This document shows, piece after piece, positions 17,375 to 26,252 of a DNA stretch of 63,757 nt (its first letter is position 1; every line of letters begins with the position of its first letter). Source of the stretch: a virus; the IMG/VR virus record IMGVR_UViG_3300019458_000007, positions 1 to 63,757 of that record; one strand, given 5' to 3'. Below the pieces are notes generated by a model that made no database searches, was not told the origin of the DNA, and worked only from the letters and a program-made list of their open reading frames with translations. A program made the position numbers and the translations under genes.

Positions 17375-17905
17375 TTACTGCATGATAAAGAATTGAATGT
17401 AGGAACCCGCCAGGACGGTGGTCGCGGTTCCGCCCGAGGTGTTTTGTGCCAAACGGACCGCGAACGTTCCTGCTGTCACATTTTGGAAAACGCAGGAGAA
17501 GCGTACATACCCACCCGTCGTGCCGGATCCGGTCACTGGGGTTGAAGTGGTAGACTCGGTAACGCTGAAACCGTTGACCGGATCGGTGGTTCCGGGAACG
17601 ATGTAAAAGTGTCGCCATCTTGCTGCGGTGGGACTCATGGGTCCTCGGATGTTGTACTTGAAGTCCTCGGTGGCTCCAGTGTCGAAGAAGATTTCTCCCT
17701 GCACGAAATACTTCGTACTCGCCGACATGGTGAAAAACAGGACCGAATCATCATCGAGTGTCGAATCGTTCGTTATGGATTCGTCCGCAGTTTTGCGAAT
17801 GAGCCCGGCAGGAGCAGTCGAGCCGCTATACTGAGCGTGACTTGGGAGCGTGAGAAGAAGACTCAATAACAGGCTGAGCACGGTTGTCGTTCGTAAGAGA
17901 CGCAT
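17375..17905 (-). CDS. Virion-cluster protein with Sec signal peptide
   Basis: 176 residues. The N terminus MRLLRTTTVLSLLLSLLLTL with PSHAQYSG following is a textbook Sec signal peptide (two Arg, 14 hydrophobic residues, AxA-like SHA cleavage). The mature part is a beta-rich domain (FFTMSASTKYFVQGEIFF, GYVRFSCVFQNVTAGTFAVR) resembling small tail-spike or surface proteins. A secreted protein inside the tail-fibre gene block is unusual: it may act in the periplasm or on the host surface, or the signal may be a membrane anchor in the virion. Confidence 0.7.
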   Translation of the reverse strand: MRLLRTTTVLSLLLSLLLTLPSHAQYSGSTAPAGLIRKTADESITNDSTLDDDSVLFFTMSASTKYFVQGEIFFDTGATEDFKYNIRGPMSPTAARWRHFYIVPGTTDPVNGFSVTESTTSTPVTGSGTTGGYVRFSCVFQNVTAGTFAVRLAQNTSGGTATTVLAGSYIQFFIMQ

Positions 17906-17917
17906 TACTGACCTCGT

Positions 17918-19099
17918 CTAGTTAGTCACAAGAAAGCCGACAGACGTCTCAGCAGTACAAGCGACGGTCATTCGAATAGTAAACGAACCTGCTGCCGGTT
18001 CGACTCCAGCAATAAGGCACGTAGCATCATCTGTGCGGCGGACGGCGAAGATGATGGAGTTCGCCGTTACGAGAGAGTTTGTCACGACGAGAGTCGTCGC
18101 GCCTGCGGCGAAGTTAACGGTTCCTGCGATCTTGTTGATAGTCTGAGCGCCAGTCGTTCCCCCCGGCGTGATCGTGCGGTCGAGGACTATACCCGCAGGT
18201 GATACCTCTAGGTGCGTGACGCCATCCGCTTCTAACCGAACGCCACCGGCGGGACCAGTCGCTTGCAACTGTAGGCTTTGGTCATCTGTGCCAGTTCCAG
18301 CCGACACCGCACGTACGTAGGCCGTACCAGAACCGTCGTGTGTCAGGGTGAGTCGTTCGTAGTTGGAGGCATCCGTGAAGGTGCCGTATAGGTTAATGGG
18401 AGTAGTTATCCCTTGACGGAAGGCAATCTCGGTGTCGCTAAAGCGCGCCACCTCTGCCGCATCGACAGAGATAATGTAGGCCGGGTCGTCGAGCGAGAAG
18501 CCTGTGCCATTATTTACAGAGAATCCAATAGCGGGGGCCGTTGCGGAGCCTGCCTCGACGAGTAGTATCCTCCCGGCCCCGCTGTCGAGCAGGATGTTCC
18601 CAGTCGTAGCACCACTGCCTGTAGTCAGATTGACGTTTCCCCCGGTCGAGGCTCCTGCTCCACCTATGAGAGAGACAGACCCGCCCAGCGCAATTCCGCC
18701 AGCACCGCCAGTGATAGTAACTGTCTGGCCAGAGACGGCCTGATCGCGCCCGGCGATATTTCGAATGAAGAGTGTCTCGACGGTGTCGTCGTATCCCAAT
18801 TCACTGGCCGTAGCACGCAGAACACCCCCCGCGTCCGCGTATAGCACGGCATTGGCGGCCCCAGTTACGGTAGTAGTGCCCGGCTCAAGGGCACCGCCCC
18901 CTCCAGCCTCCACCCACGAAGAGCCATCAAAGAACTTGAGAGTGCTTGTAGTGGTGTCGAAGGCCATTGCTCCCTCCCCGGGGGCCGGGGGGAGGAGGGC
19001 AGTCGTGTAGCGGGGGACCCCGAAGAAGCCGGGAAGGGTCAGCGCTTGCTGAACCTCCTTTACGGCCTTCGAGGAAAGAAAGACGTCTCTGCCAGCCAT
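17918..19099 (-). CDS. Tail-fibre-like protein
   Basis: 393 residues. The opening region contains PRYTTALLPPAPGEGAMAFD and TTSTLKFFDGSSWVEAG, the standard phage head-fibre/tail-fibre lead-in (R-t-a-R-p--p-G-mvydt-t--l---dG-sW). It continues with Gly/Thr-rich beta repeats (GGAGGIALGGSVSLIGGAGA, VNLTTGSGATTGNILL) typical of fibre shafts. Likely a host-contact fibre. Confidence 0.8.
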   Translation of the reverse strand: MAGRDVFLSSKAVKEVQQALTLPGFFGVPRYTTALLPPAPGEGAMAFDTTTSTLKFFDGSSWVEAGGGGALEPGTTTVTGAANAVLYADAGGVLRATASELGYDDTVETLFIRNIAGRDQAVSGQTVTITGGAGGIALGGSVSLIGGAGASTGGNVNLTTGSGATTGNILLDSGAGRILLVEAGSATAPAIGFSVNNGTGFSLDDPAYIISVDAAEVARFSDTEIAFRQGITTPINLYGTFTDASNYERLTLTHDGSGTAYVRAVSAGTGTDDQSLQLQATGPAGGVRLEADGVTHLEVSPAGIVLDRTITPGGTTGAQTINKIAGTVNFAAGATTLVVTNSLVTANSIIFAVRRTDDATCLIAGVEPAAGSFTIRMTVACTAETSVGFLVTN

Positions 19100-19108
19100 C
19101 TTTACTCC

Positions 19109-19729
19109 TTAGACCGAGACGTTGTCGTCAGCGGTCAGATAAACGTCGATCGAGTCAGTGCCGCTTCCAGTGGTCTCTTCCACTCCCACCCGCACGAAGC
19201 TCCAAGGCTCCGTAACGGAGAAGGAATCACTCTCGGTGGCGCTCATGGTGCGATCAAGGAGGGTGGTCCAAACCGCATCTGGGTCGCTCATCTTTGCCTC
19301 GACGACGAGTCTAACGTCGGTCGCCCCCAGGGTAGTGAGGTTCCACGAGACGGTGACGTTCTTGAGCGTCCCGACAAAGACCCTACCGTCGGTGGCGGCG
19401 GTTCCACTCCTAAAGGGAAGGAGCTTCGCGGCCTTCCCACCAGAGAGGTCCCACGCAGAGTTCACGGTGATGGAGGTAGAAGAGGCCTTGGTTGCCACGC
19501 GGCGGCGAAGCTGCGTCCCACTCGTGTCCGTCTCGACCAGGAGCCAGTCATCAACCGCCACCTGGTCAAAGGGAGTTGCCCCGTCGCCGGAGGGCTCCAC
19601 AGCCGTTGTGGTGACAGACGAGCCCGAGGTCTGAATGAATCCCCTGATGTTGGTCTGATCGAGGAACCTGCCGTAGGTGAGATCCGCCGGAATATCGTAG
19701 TCGTAGAAAAGGGTGCGAGTGAAGGGCAT
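19109..19729 (-). CDS. Structural protein, tail/fibre associated
   Basis: 206 residues, all beta, with an immunoglobulin-like spacing of strands (LKNVTVSWNLTTLGATDVRL, SFSVTEPWSFVRVGVEETTG) and C-terminal IDVYLTADDNVSV. Between the adaptor and the fibre genes; probably a virion protein. No family recognised. Confidence 0.6.
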   Translation of the reverse strand: MPFTRTLFYDYDIPADLTYGRFLDQTNIRGFIQTSGSSVTTTAVEPSGDGATPFDQVAVDDWLLVETDTSGTQLRRRVATKASSTSITVNSAWDLSGGKAAKLLPFRSGTAATDGRVFVGTLKNVTVSWNLTTLGATDVRLVVEAKMSDPDAVWTTLLDRTMSATESDSFSVTEPWSFVRVGVEETTGSGTDSIDVYLTADDNVSV

Positions 19730-19737
19730 TTAGAATC

Positions 19738-20793
19738 CTAGATCCATCGGGGATAGAACCCCGCGCGGACTCCCCGAATGACTCCGTAGCGCGGCATTGA
19801 AAGAGGTTCGTTACGGCCCTGCTTGTATTCGCCCCAGAAGTTGATCACCGTCTTCATCCAATCTTCCATCCACTTCCGGTCGCGAAGGTCACCTTGGGCG
19901 GTCCCGCTCAACGTGCGTAGGCCCTCCACAAAGAGCCTCTCCACTGCATCGGCCGGGAAACGTTCGATCCCAGTGACGGCCGCAGCGAGGGTAGGTGGGG
20001 CCACACCCAATGACCCATCCACGAGGTCGTCCCCCGTGAGGGTCGTTGTGGTGTTGTCGGAAATGGTGGTGACAAGCCCGTAGGTCGTCCCACCCGCCGC
20101 GGTTCGGTAGATCTTGCGGGCCGTGACGGCGCGGGCCGGCGAGACGGGGATCCCACTCAAGTTTCCCTTCTGAGCCGCTAGGGTGATCGAATTGGAGACC
20201 ACCCCCGCCTCCGTCTCTCCCAAAGCGGTGACGAACGTCACCAAGTAGGAGTAAACACCAGAGAGCGCCCCCGCAGCGCCAATCGCGGCCGTGGGGGGTC
20301 CGGGCCGATCAATGAGATCCGGCGTCTTCTGGACGTACTCGTCAACCAGGAGGGTGTAGGGTTGGTTTGCTTTGGGCCAGAATTGAAGGAGGGGCCGGCC
20401 CGTCGAGGCAACTCCCTCTAGAGTGTAGGTGGTTGGCCTTCCAATGACGGTGGCGCTCCCCACCATTCGGCGGTAAGAGTTTAGCTCGTCCGGCTCGACG
20501 GGAGTGAGTTGGTAGAAGGGGAATCCGGAGAGATAGATCTGCATCTGGTCCCCCGCGTGGGAGAAGTCGGCGGGCATTGCCACCGACTCGTCATTCACCG
20601 CGACGGAGAGGGAGGCATTCCTTGCAAGGCGGAACCAGAAGGGGGCAAGGTCCCAAACCCGCTTAGCGAGGATCGTAAGGTAAAAGCGGGTCCGATCACG
20701 GAAGTTCTGGTCGAGGGCGACAGTCTCGCTCCCAATATTGAGGAACATCTTCCCGTGATTCGTGATGATCTCCCCAACGGTGAGGTCGGCCAT
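19738..20793 (-). CDS. Head-to-tail adaptor with inserted FN3-like domain
   Basis: 351 residues. The flanks are helical with RTRFYLTILAKRVWDLAPFW and PADFSHAGDQMQIYL near the start and FPADAVERLFVEGLRTLSG plus WMKTVINFWGEYKQGRNEP at the end, as in T7 gp11/P22 gp4-like adaptors. Residues about 185-275 form an inserted beta domain (SGVYSYLVTFVTALGETEAG, ARKIYRTAAGGTTYGLV), a fibronectin-III-like pattern often decorating phage virion proteins. Likely sits between portal and tail tube. Confidence 0.65.
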   Translation of the reverse strand: MADLTVGEIITNHGKMFLNIGSETVALDQNFRDRTRFYLTILAKRVWDLAPFWFRLARNASLSVAVNDESVAMPADFSHAGDQMQIYLSGFPFYQLTPVEPDELNSYRRMVGSATVIGRPTTYTLEGVASTGRPLLQFWPKANQPYTLLVDEYVQKTPDLIDRPGPPTAAIGAAGALSGVYSYLVTFVTALGETEAGVVSNSITLAAQKGNLSGIPVSPARAVTARKIYRTAAGGTTYGLVTTISDNTTTTLTGDDLVDGSLGVAPPTLAAAVTGIERFPADAVERLFVEGLRTLSGTAQGDLRDRKWMEDWMKTVINFWGEYKQGRNEPLSMPRYGVIRGVRAGFYPRWI

Positions 20794-20801
20794 TTAACCT
20801 C

Positions 20802-21122
20802 CTAAGGACAGCCTGGGTCGTTTGTACTGGAGTAGGTAAAGTTAACGGTTGTGGTGGAGTCGGTAGCGACCTCAATATCTTCACTCCCCTGCTGAGCCCT
20901 GTCGGCGCTTGTGGAGATAATCCGATAAGTCCCTATGGGAACGTAGGAGAGAATGAAATCGCCCGCCCCGTTGGCGGTTGTGGATGGCCCTCCCGGGCAG
21001 AGCTTGATGAAGGAGAGGGGGAGGGCCGTTCCAGAGATGGTGCCAGTTGTTCCGAGAAGGACAACCTGAGGAAAGCGAAACCGCCAGTAGTTGAGATTTC
21101 GCCGAAAGAGCTCCCAGGCCAT
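20802..21122 (-). CDS. Small protein with carboxypeptidase-regulatory-like (Ig-fold) domain
   Basis: 106 residues. GTISGTALPLSFIKLCPGGP, then GAGDFILSYVPIGTYRIIST and ATDSTTTVNFTYSS follow the usual pattern of CarboxypepD_reg/SpaA-like Ig domains (v-G-v---a-v-l------t-tdg-f-l--lp-G-Y-l). Short beta domains of this kind decorate capsids or tails. It overlies no other gene and is coupled to the adaptor. Confidence 0.65.
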   Translation of the reverse strand: MAWELFRRNLNYWRFRFPQVVLLGTTGTISGTALPLSFIKLCPGGPSTTANGAGDFILSYVPIGTYRIISTSADRAQQGSEDIEVATDSTTTVNFTYSSTNDPGCP

Positions 21123-21131
21123 CCCTCCCCC

Positions 21132-22010
21132 TTAGTTCTCGCTAACGACCTCGGAGAGCGAGTCCTCGAAGAGCTCCTCCTTGGTGGGGAGGGGATACTT
21201 CCTAGGCCGACCGGGCCCCCTCTTCACAAGGGGAGCCACCTCTTTCTTATCCTCTTCACTCGGATGCCTCACCTTAATGTGCTTCTTGTAGAGTCCCTCA
21301 TTGTCCGTTTCGAAGTCACCGTGAGAGCAGATGAAGTGGAGGGAAGAAGCCACCTTCGCCTCCTCCACCTGAAGAAGAATCTCTTCAGCCTTTCTCTCGC
21401 GAGCGCTCATCGGGGGAAAGTCAGTGCGGCCCGGGTTGTCGTGGCGCCACTTCTCAAGAAACTGGAGCCGCCCCTGACGCACTCCCTCCGCCCAAGCACG
21501 GTGGGCCTCGGCCCAAAGGGCGCGGGCCGCCAGCTTAATCGGCTTATCGACTTCAGGGTCCCCGGAAAGCAACGTCAGGCCCAACCGCATCGAGGGATCG
21601 AGGGCCTGCGCTCCGTACTTCGTAGTGAGGAACTGGACCACCCTATCGGCGGTCTCCTCCTCAATCTTTCCCTGAGCGTCAGCTATCGGACGTGCCCAAC
21701 CAATGGAGTAACCATAGACCGGATGGTAGCAGGGCTTGGCCTCCTTACCATAGATCACGCCATAACGGTCTTTGATCTTGAGAATACCGTCCGCTCGCAC
21801 CTTGAGAACCTTTCCGTTGTCATCTCGGATAGTGGGATGGTCAACGAAGATGTCATCCCCCAGGGAGGGAGGAAAGTAGAAGAACGATCCGTTATACTGC
21901 GGCGCGAACCATTCGGGGGCCGGGTTGTAGACCAGAAAGGTGGGGGCCGACTCTCGGAGACGGCGCTTGACCTCAGCCGGCTCAAGGGACGGCAACTGAA
22001 TACTACTCAT
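21132..22010 (-). CDS. Hypothetical protein with C-terminal AT-hook
   Basis: 292 residues from ATG 22010, which overlaps the upstream stop; a 30-residue extension is possible but lies inside the previous gene. It has a conserved-looking N-terminal region (FYFPPSLGDDIFVDHPTIRD, GVIYGKEAKPCYHPVYGY), a Trp/Arg-rich helix, a C/H segment (FICSHGDFET, LYKKHIKVRH), and ends with KRGPGRPRKYP, an AT-hook. The AT-hook suggests contact with DNA, perhaps in packaging or the ejected complex. Not recognised otherwise. Confidence 0.7.
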   Translation of the reverse strand: MSSIQLPSLEPAEVKRRLRESAPTFLVYNPAPEWFAPQYNGSFFYFPPSLGDDIFVDHPTIRDDNGKVLKVRADGILKIKDRYGVIYGKEAKPCYHPVYGYSIGWARPIADAQGKIEEETADRVVQFLTTKYGAQALDPSMRLGLTLLSGDPEVDKPIKLAARALWAEAHRAWAEGVRQGRLQFLEKWRHDNPGRTDFPPMSARERKAEEILLQVEEAKVASSLHFICSHGDFETDNEGLYKKHIKVRHPSEEDKKEVAPLVKRGPGRPRKYPLPTKEELFEDSLSEVVSEN

Positions 22011-22719
22011 TGACTTTAGTCTCCTTGGGGCCATCATGGCCCAACAGAACGAAAGGAGATGGCTCGAAAATGGGCGGCAGCAATCTCCCCTCCTCAACAC
22101 ACTTCTTCATGTCGTTCCAGTCTTGCTTCAACGCGTACTCGGCCTCGGCGACCACCTTTTCGAGTTCTTTCTGGTCGGCCTCCTCAGCCTCCTTCAGAAA
22201 ACGAAGGGCATCCTGCACGCTGTTTCTCGAGTGGCACCACTCGTTGTAGCGAACGTAATCAATCACCTTCTCATCGAAGGGTTTGGGCATGTCGGGAATT
22301 CCAAGGCGCGCTCCCCGAGAGCCCTTCGGCCACCTCACCGTCCAACTCTCCAACTCGAAGATTCGAGAGGGGTCAAAAGGGAAGTTCGCCGGGATAGCCC
22401 CAAGCTTGACCGGACGTTTAGTCAGACCACTCTTTTCCGCGTAGGAGGGGACGTAGCGGCAAATGACGTAATGTCCCAGCTTCTCCTCCGTCTTGGCCGG
22501 CGTTTCCATCACCTTCCAGCTCCACAGGACCACGAAGTTTGGATCATACCTTCGGCACTCTTCAATGATGAAGGGGGAAGGTTCATCGCCAGCCGGGAAG
22601 ACGGCCGTGAAGACCGTCTCCTTGCAGCGCCAGACAGCATCCTTCGAGAGTTCAATAACGGAGGGCTTCCCCCTCAAAGAGGGATAAATCGTCACGCCGT
22701 CGCTGAAGAAGCCCGTCAC
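22003..22719 (-). CDS. 238-residue hypothetical protein
   Basis: Contains EPSPFIIEECRRYDPNFVVL, TEEKLGHYVICRYVP and a C-terminal acidic helix (DQKELEKVVAEAEYALKQDW). Coupled to the AT-hook gene. Similar proteins occur between capsid and adaptor genes in related phages; role unknown. Confidence 0.65.
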   Translation of the reverse strand: MTGFFSDGVTIYPSLRGKPSVIELSKDAVWRCKETVFTAVFPAGDEPSPFIIEECRRYDPNFVVLWSWKVMETPAKTEEKLGHYVICRYVPSYAEKSGLTKRPVKLGAIPANFPFDPSRIFELESWTVRWPKGSRGARLGIPDMPKPFDEKVIDYVRYNEWCHSRNSVQDALRFLKEAEEADQKELEKVVAEAEYALKQDWNDMKKCVEEGRLLPPIFEPSPFVLLGHDGPKETKVNE

Positions 22720-22907
22720 TTTTTGAGGATCCCCAAGACCTGCTCAGCATCAACGACCTCTCCCCTCTCTTCGGCCTCGACGATGGAGAGCAGGCGCCCC
22801 ACCGTCTCAAGCTGGCCGATAGTCACGTTAAGGTGAGAAAGGAGGCGCTCCCTGTCACCAAGAAGCGCCTTCTGGTAGTTAACTAGAACGTCTTTTGTGA
22901 GTCCCAT
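22716..22907 (-). CDS. 63-residue helical protein
   Basis: Short all-helical protein (VNYQKALLGDRERLLSHLNV, TVGRLLSIVEAEERGEVVDA) with an ATG preceded by GGGAGAAGGATGGG. Four-base overlap with the next gene. Possibly a small head protein or regulator; unknown. Confidence 0.65.
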   Translation of the reverse strand: MGLTKDVLVNYQKALLGDRERLLSHLNVTIGQLETVGRLLSIVEAEERGEVVDAEQVLGILKK

Positions 22908-22924
22908 CCTTCTCCCCCAGTCCC

Positions 22925-23563
22925 TTAGTTTGCGTAAAGGGGGATCTTCAGAAGCGTCGATCCCACCCGCACACGAATGAAGCCCGTGTTCGCGGGAAGC
23001 GCCGGCTCAGAGCCAGTCGTCGAACTGACCTGCGCATCGTCGGGGAGAGCCGCGAAACCAGTCCACGCCACCCCGCCCCCAGCCGCCTCCACGTGAAGGA
23101 CGAAAAGACCGTTCGTGAAGGTCTTGGTGGTGAGCTGCTGGAAGACACGAAAGGCCGCCGACGTCCCAGTGATGGTGCGCGTCCCGCCGTTCCCGTCAGT
23201 GAGGTTTACTTCAACGCCACGCAGCGCACCAGAGAGGTTCCCACCCGCACCGCTCGACCCCTGAAGAATGGGATCGAACTTGGCCGCGATAAGGCTGTCG
23301 CCAGCGGTGCCATCAGCAAAGCGGGGAGAGAACTCAGCCGCAGTAACGCTCGCAGTAGCAGCAGCCCCGCCAGCACCCCCCGGCTTGCACTGAAGACCAA
23401 TCAGGTTTCCAGACGTATCGGAGGTGTTACGCGAGTTAAGTCGAATCGGCTTAGTCCCGCGGGCGGTCTGAAGATCGAGGTTGAACTGTGCATTCGGATT
23501 GTCCTTGATCCCCGGCCCCAGGGCGCCCTGAGAGAAGTCGATGTTACGAGAAACAATTGCCAT
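22925..23563 (-). CDS. Head-fibre/decoration-type structural protein
   Basis: 212 residues. The gene directly follows the major capsid gene. It is beta-rich with the ending GFIRVRVGSTLLKIPLYAN, a C-terminal signature that recurs in capsid-associated proteins of many environmental phages, and a TTKTFTNGLFVLHVEAAGGG segment. Probably exposed on the head. Confidence 0.7.
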   Translation of the reverse strand: MAIVSRNIDFSQGALGPGIKDNPNAQFNLDLQTARGTKPIRLNSRNTSDTSGNLIGLQCKPGGAGGAAATASVTAAEFSPRFADGTAGDSLIAAKFDPILQGSSGAGGNLSGALRGVEVNLTDGNGGTRTITGTSAAFRVFQQLTTKTFTNGLFVLHVEAAGGGVAWTGFAALPDDAQVSSTTGSEPALPANTGFIRVRVGSTLLKIPLYAN

Positions 23564-23681
23564 TTGAAACTCCTTAAGAGGACGGTTCTCAGGCCGGCCT
23601 CTAGTGTGGAAGTGGGGAGGACGTCGCCGCCCTCCCCGTTTATTCCTAGATGTTTTTTAGCCCCCTGCTGGATGTTTTTTT
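23564..23681 (-). other. Intergenic region after capsid gene: hairpin and A-runs
   Basis: 118 bases without a gene. On the minus strand, directly after the capsid stop, GCTAAAAAAAAACATC is followed 12 bases later by GCTAAAAAACATC (a direct repeat with A-runs), then a GGGGAGG/CCTCCCC hairpin with a 10-base loop (23614-23637). The hairpin is followed by a T-rich stretch only on the plus strand, so it is not a clear leftward terminator; it may attenuate transcription or stabilise the capsid mRNA 3' end. Confidence 0.45.
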
Positions 23682-24980
23682 TTAGCTGTCGCCCGCGAGT
23701 TCGGAATCGGCGACGTTGGTGACTCTCGTGTTCAATCTCGGCTGACGATGCGAGATGTTGCCATCCCAGCTCATCGCAGCGATCTTGCTGAACGAGTAGG
23801 TCGTGGTCGAAGGGGCCTGAAGCAGAATCGGGGATCCACTCCCGGAAGCATCAGTTCCGTCGCCCACCCACGAGGCCTTCTTGGTGACGTGCCGACGGAA
23901 GAACGGCTTCGACACAACCACAAACTCCCGAGCGGGGTAGTCCTTGTCCACCTTGAAGGGGATGGCTTGGCCACCGTACTGGAACTTGATGGAATCCTGC
24001 TTGTACCCCATGTTGTAGTCAGGCACGCCCGCACCGCTCACATTGAAGCGCCGGTCGGGAATGGTGACCTTCAGATACTCAGAGACGATTCCGAGGTTGC
24101 ACCAGATCTCCGTGCCAACCACGTCCGCCTCGACCTCGATAGCGTGGACGGCCTTCCGCACCAGCGACTCAGAGAAGCTCTGAGGCGAGGAGGCGGAGGC
24201 AGTAAACACGTTAGCGTTCAAGGAGGGGTTGGTCGAACGAGAGAGACCATAGATGGTAGTCTGGAGGGTGCCGTCGTCAGCGATTCCACGGAGGCCGTTA
24301 GTGGCCACACCGTAGGACGAAACCGAAGACGTCAGAGCCTTGTAGACGCCCCAACCGGCAGTCAGAGAGCGCGCGTTTCCGATAGTCACAACCCGGGTGA
24401 AGTAGTTCACATTCAAGATGGTCTCGGTCGCGCCTTGCTTCGTACCACCAGTGTCCAGGTCGAAGAAGTCGATGGTCATACCACGTCGAAGCTGGAACGC
24501 AGCCTCAGGAAGGTCCGTAGTGAAGGTCGTCGAGGCGACAGTGGTGGTCGCGACCCGAGCCATACGGCCCGTGCCATGCCCCGCCACAGTCAGACGGTTC
24601 ACCGCGGAGAGCAGGTTCCGCATCGTCATCGTGACGTGCTGGTTGAGGATGGACTCATTCAGAGTGCCTTCCTGCACGCCCCGATAAAGAGCCTGCTCGG
24701 TCAGACCGAAAGCAGACGCCACAGTAATGGGCGTGATCTCAGCCTGAAGAACGGTAGGAGTGTTAAGGTCAGGGAAGACGGAACCCTCAGCAGCCGCAGC
24801 CGCGTTGTGGGCATCCGACACCCAGATGCCGAACCGGCGGCCAGTGCCGACGGCCGGCTCGTTCGAAGCATCCTCAAGGGAATCGAGGAACTTCGTCAGT
24901 GATCTCTCGAACGGAGCGAACTTACCCCGGGTGTAGACCCGAATCAGATAGTTCGAAAAGTTGGAGGTTGTAGTAGCCAT
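23682..24980 (-). CDS. Major capsid protein
   Basis: 432 residues, preceded by a scaffold-like gene and followed by a head-decoration-like gene. Sequence features fit an HK97-fold capsid protein of the podovirus type: VLQAEITPITVASAFGLTEQ, RRGMTIDFFDLDTGG, GTEIWCNLGIVSEYLKVTIP, and a C-terminal KVDKDYPAREFVVVSKPFF domain. The start is ATG 24980 with AAGAGGTAG upstream. Probably the most abundant virion protein; a consensus promoter at 26304-26332 lies upstream of its operon. Confidence 0.85.
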   Translation of the reverse strand: MATTTSNFSNYLIRVYTRGKFAPFERSLTKFLDSLEDASNEPAVGTGRRFGIWVSDAHNAAAAAEGSVFPDLNTPTVLQAEITPITVASAFGLTEQALYRGVQEGTLNESILNQHVTMTMRNLLSAVNRLTVAGHGTGRMARVATTTVASTTFTTDLPEAAFQLRRGMTIDFFDLDTGGTKQGATETILNVNYFTRVVTIGNARSLTAGWGVYKALTSSVSSYGVATNGLRGIADDGTLQTTIYGLSRSTNPSLNANVFTASASSPQSFSESLVRKAVHAIEVEADVVGTEIWCNLGIVSEYLKVTIPDRRFNVSGAGVPDYNMGYKQDSIKFQYGGQAIPFKVDKDYPAREFVVVSKPFFRRHVTKKASWVGDGTDASGSGSPILLQAPSTTTYSFSKIAAMSWDGNISHRQPRLNTRVTNVADSELAGDS

Positions 24981-24995
24981 TGGTAAAACTACCTC

Positions 24996-26252
24996 TTAGG
25001 AAAATAGCCCCATCTGTTTCGCTACCAGGGCCGCCTCCTTGGCGAGCTCCTGTTCGTAGTCGTAGAGGGACTTGTGTTGCTCGGGGGTGGATGATTGAGT
25101 CACAGGAGCGGCGGGGGGCGCTGTAGAAGTGGCCGTGGCCGTTCGGGACTGGGCCGCCTTCGCGTACTCCGCAGACTTTCCCCGATGATACCGATCGTAT
25201 CGGTCCATCAGGACCTTTGCCGCAGAAGACACAAACCCGTAGACGTCCTCGATAGGATCAGAGGTATCGAGAGCCACGGCCGCCAGGGCGCGTGCCCTAA
25301 CGTCAGCCTTGAAGTCATCGACTTCAGACTGAGGGATCTTGAAATCCTTGATCGCCTTGTCGATTGCGTTCGGGAATGCTACCGCGAACTCAGCGCGGTA
25401 TTCTGAAACAAGTGACTCATGGGCTGCCCTTTCTTCCCTCTCTCCAAGGACCGCATTCAGCTCACGATGAACGGCATCCTTGGTAAGGTTGGCACGCTGG
25501 GTCGCCAGAACGTCAAGACGTTCCTGACGGCCCTCCAGGTTCGACTTCTTCAAATCAAGCTGAAGAAGCTTCGTCTCCATGCGATCAATATGGGAGTTGT
25601 ATCGGTCGACCTCTAGAGGGTCGGCCTTCACCTGGGGAATCTCTAAAGCAAACTTTGCCTGGTTGAGCGAACGCTCAACTTCGGATCGTTCCTTAGAGAC
25701 GCCCTCAATAAGCCCCTTATTGGAGACGAACTCCTGGACGTAGCCAGAAAAGACAGGGTCGCTATCAAGGATCTGGTTGACGTGGCCCTGGACGGTTCTC
25801 TCGTCGGCAAGGGGAGGGGACGTTTGCTCCGTCCGCCTCTCCACCGCTCCCGAGAGTGGCTGCCCGGTCTTGGGATCGAACCCAAGCTCTCGCAGCTTTG
25901 TGGCCATCTGGGCCGCACGGGTGTTGGTCTCAAGAGCTGCCTTGGCGGCGGCAACCCTGTCGCCCCCATACATGCTCTCATATCGCTTGACAGACTCATC
26001 CTCCACAGAGGGAGGCGATGTTACCGATGGCGACTCTTCCCCTTTAGCCGCAACCGTTTGATCCGGCTGCGCTTCAGGAGGGGTCTCCGGCTGAGATTGG
26101 GTCTCAGGGGGCGGCTCGGCAGCCGTCCCTTCGGAGGCGGGGGCCCCCGATCTTAGGAGTTCTCCTAGCTCTCTCTCCGCCGATGCCTCGACCTGGGCCA
26201 TGTCGGGGGTGAGAACAGCGTCGTTTCCTGCAAGTCCAACTGTTCCAGTCAT
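24996..26252 (-). CDS. Scaffolding-type head assembly protein
   Basis: 418 residues, acidic and highly helical, directly upstream of the capsid gene as scaffolds usually are. N-terminal part is Pro/Glu-rich and disordered (PPPETQSQPETPPEAQPDQT), the middle is coiled coil (LLQLDLKKSNLEGRQERLDV), the C terminus is charged (YDYEQELAKEAALVAKQMG). Expected to shape the procapsid and leave before packaging. The start is ATG 26252 with AGGAGAATAA upstream. Confidence 0.75.
   Translation of the reverse strand: MTGTVGLAGNDAVLTPDMAQVEASAERELGELLRSGAPASEGTAAEPPPETQSQPETPPEAQPDQTVAAKGEESPSVTSPPSVEDESVKRYESMYGGDRVAAAKAALETNTRAAQMATKLRELGFDPKTGQPLSGAVERRTEQTSPPLADERTVQGHVNQILDSDPVFSGYVQEFVSNKGLIEGVSKERSEVERSLNQAKFALEIPQVKADPLEVDRYNSHIDRMETKLLQLDLKKSNLEGRQERLDVLATQRANLTKDAVHRELNAVLGEREERAAHESLVSEYRAEFAVAFPNAIDKAIKDFKIPQSEVDDFKADVRARALAAVALDTSDPIEDVYGFVSSAAKVLMDRYDRYHRGKSAEYAKAAQSRTATATSTAPPAAPVTQSSTPEQHKSLYDYEQELAKEAALVAKQMGLFS

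Noticed and set aside
23748-24902. 384-residue open frame on the plus strand opposite the capsid gene
   Set aside because: Arg/Gly/His-rich shadow of a GC-rich gene; the minus-strand capsid protein has the motifs and synteny.
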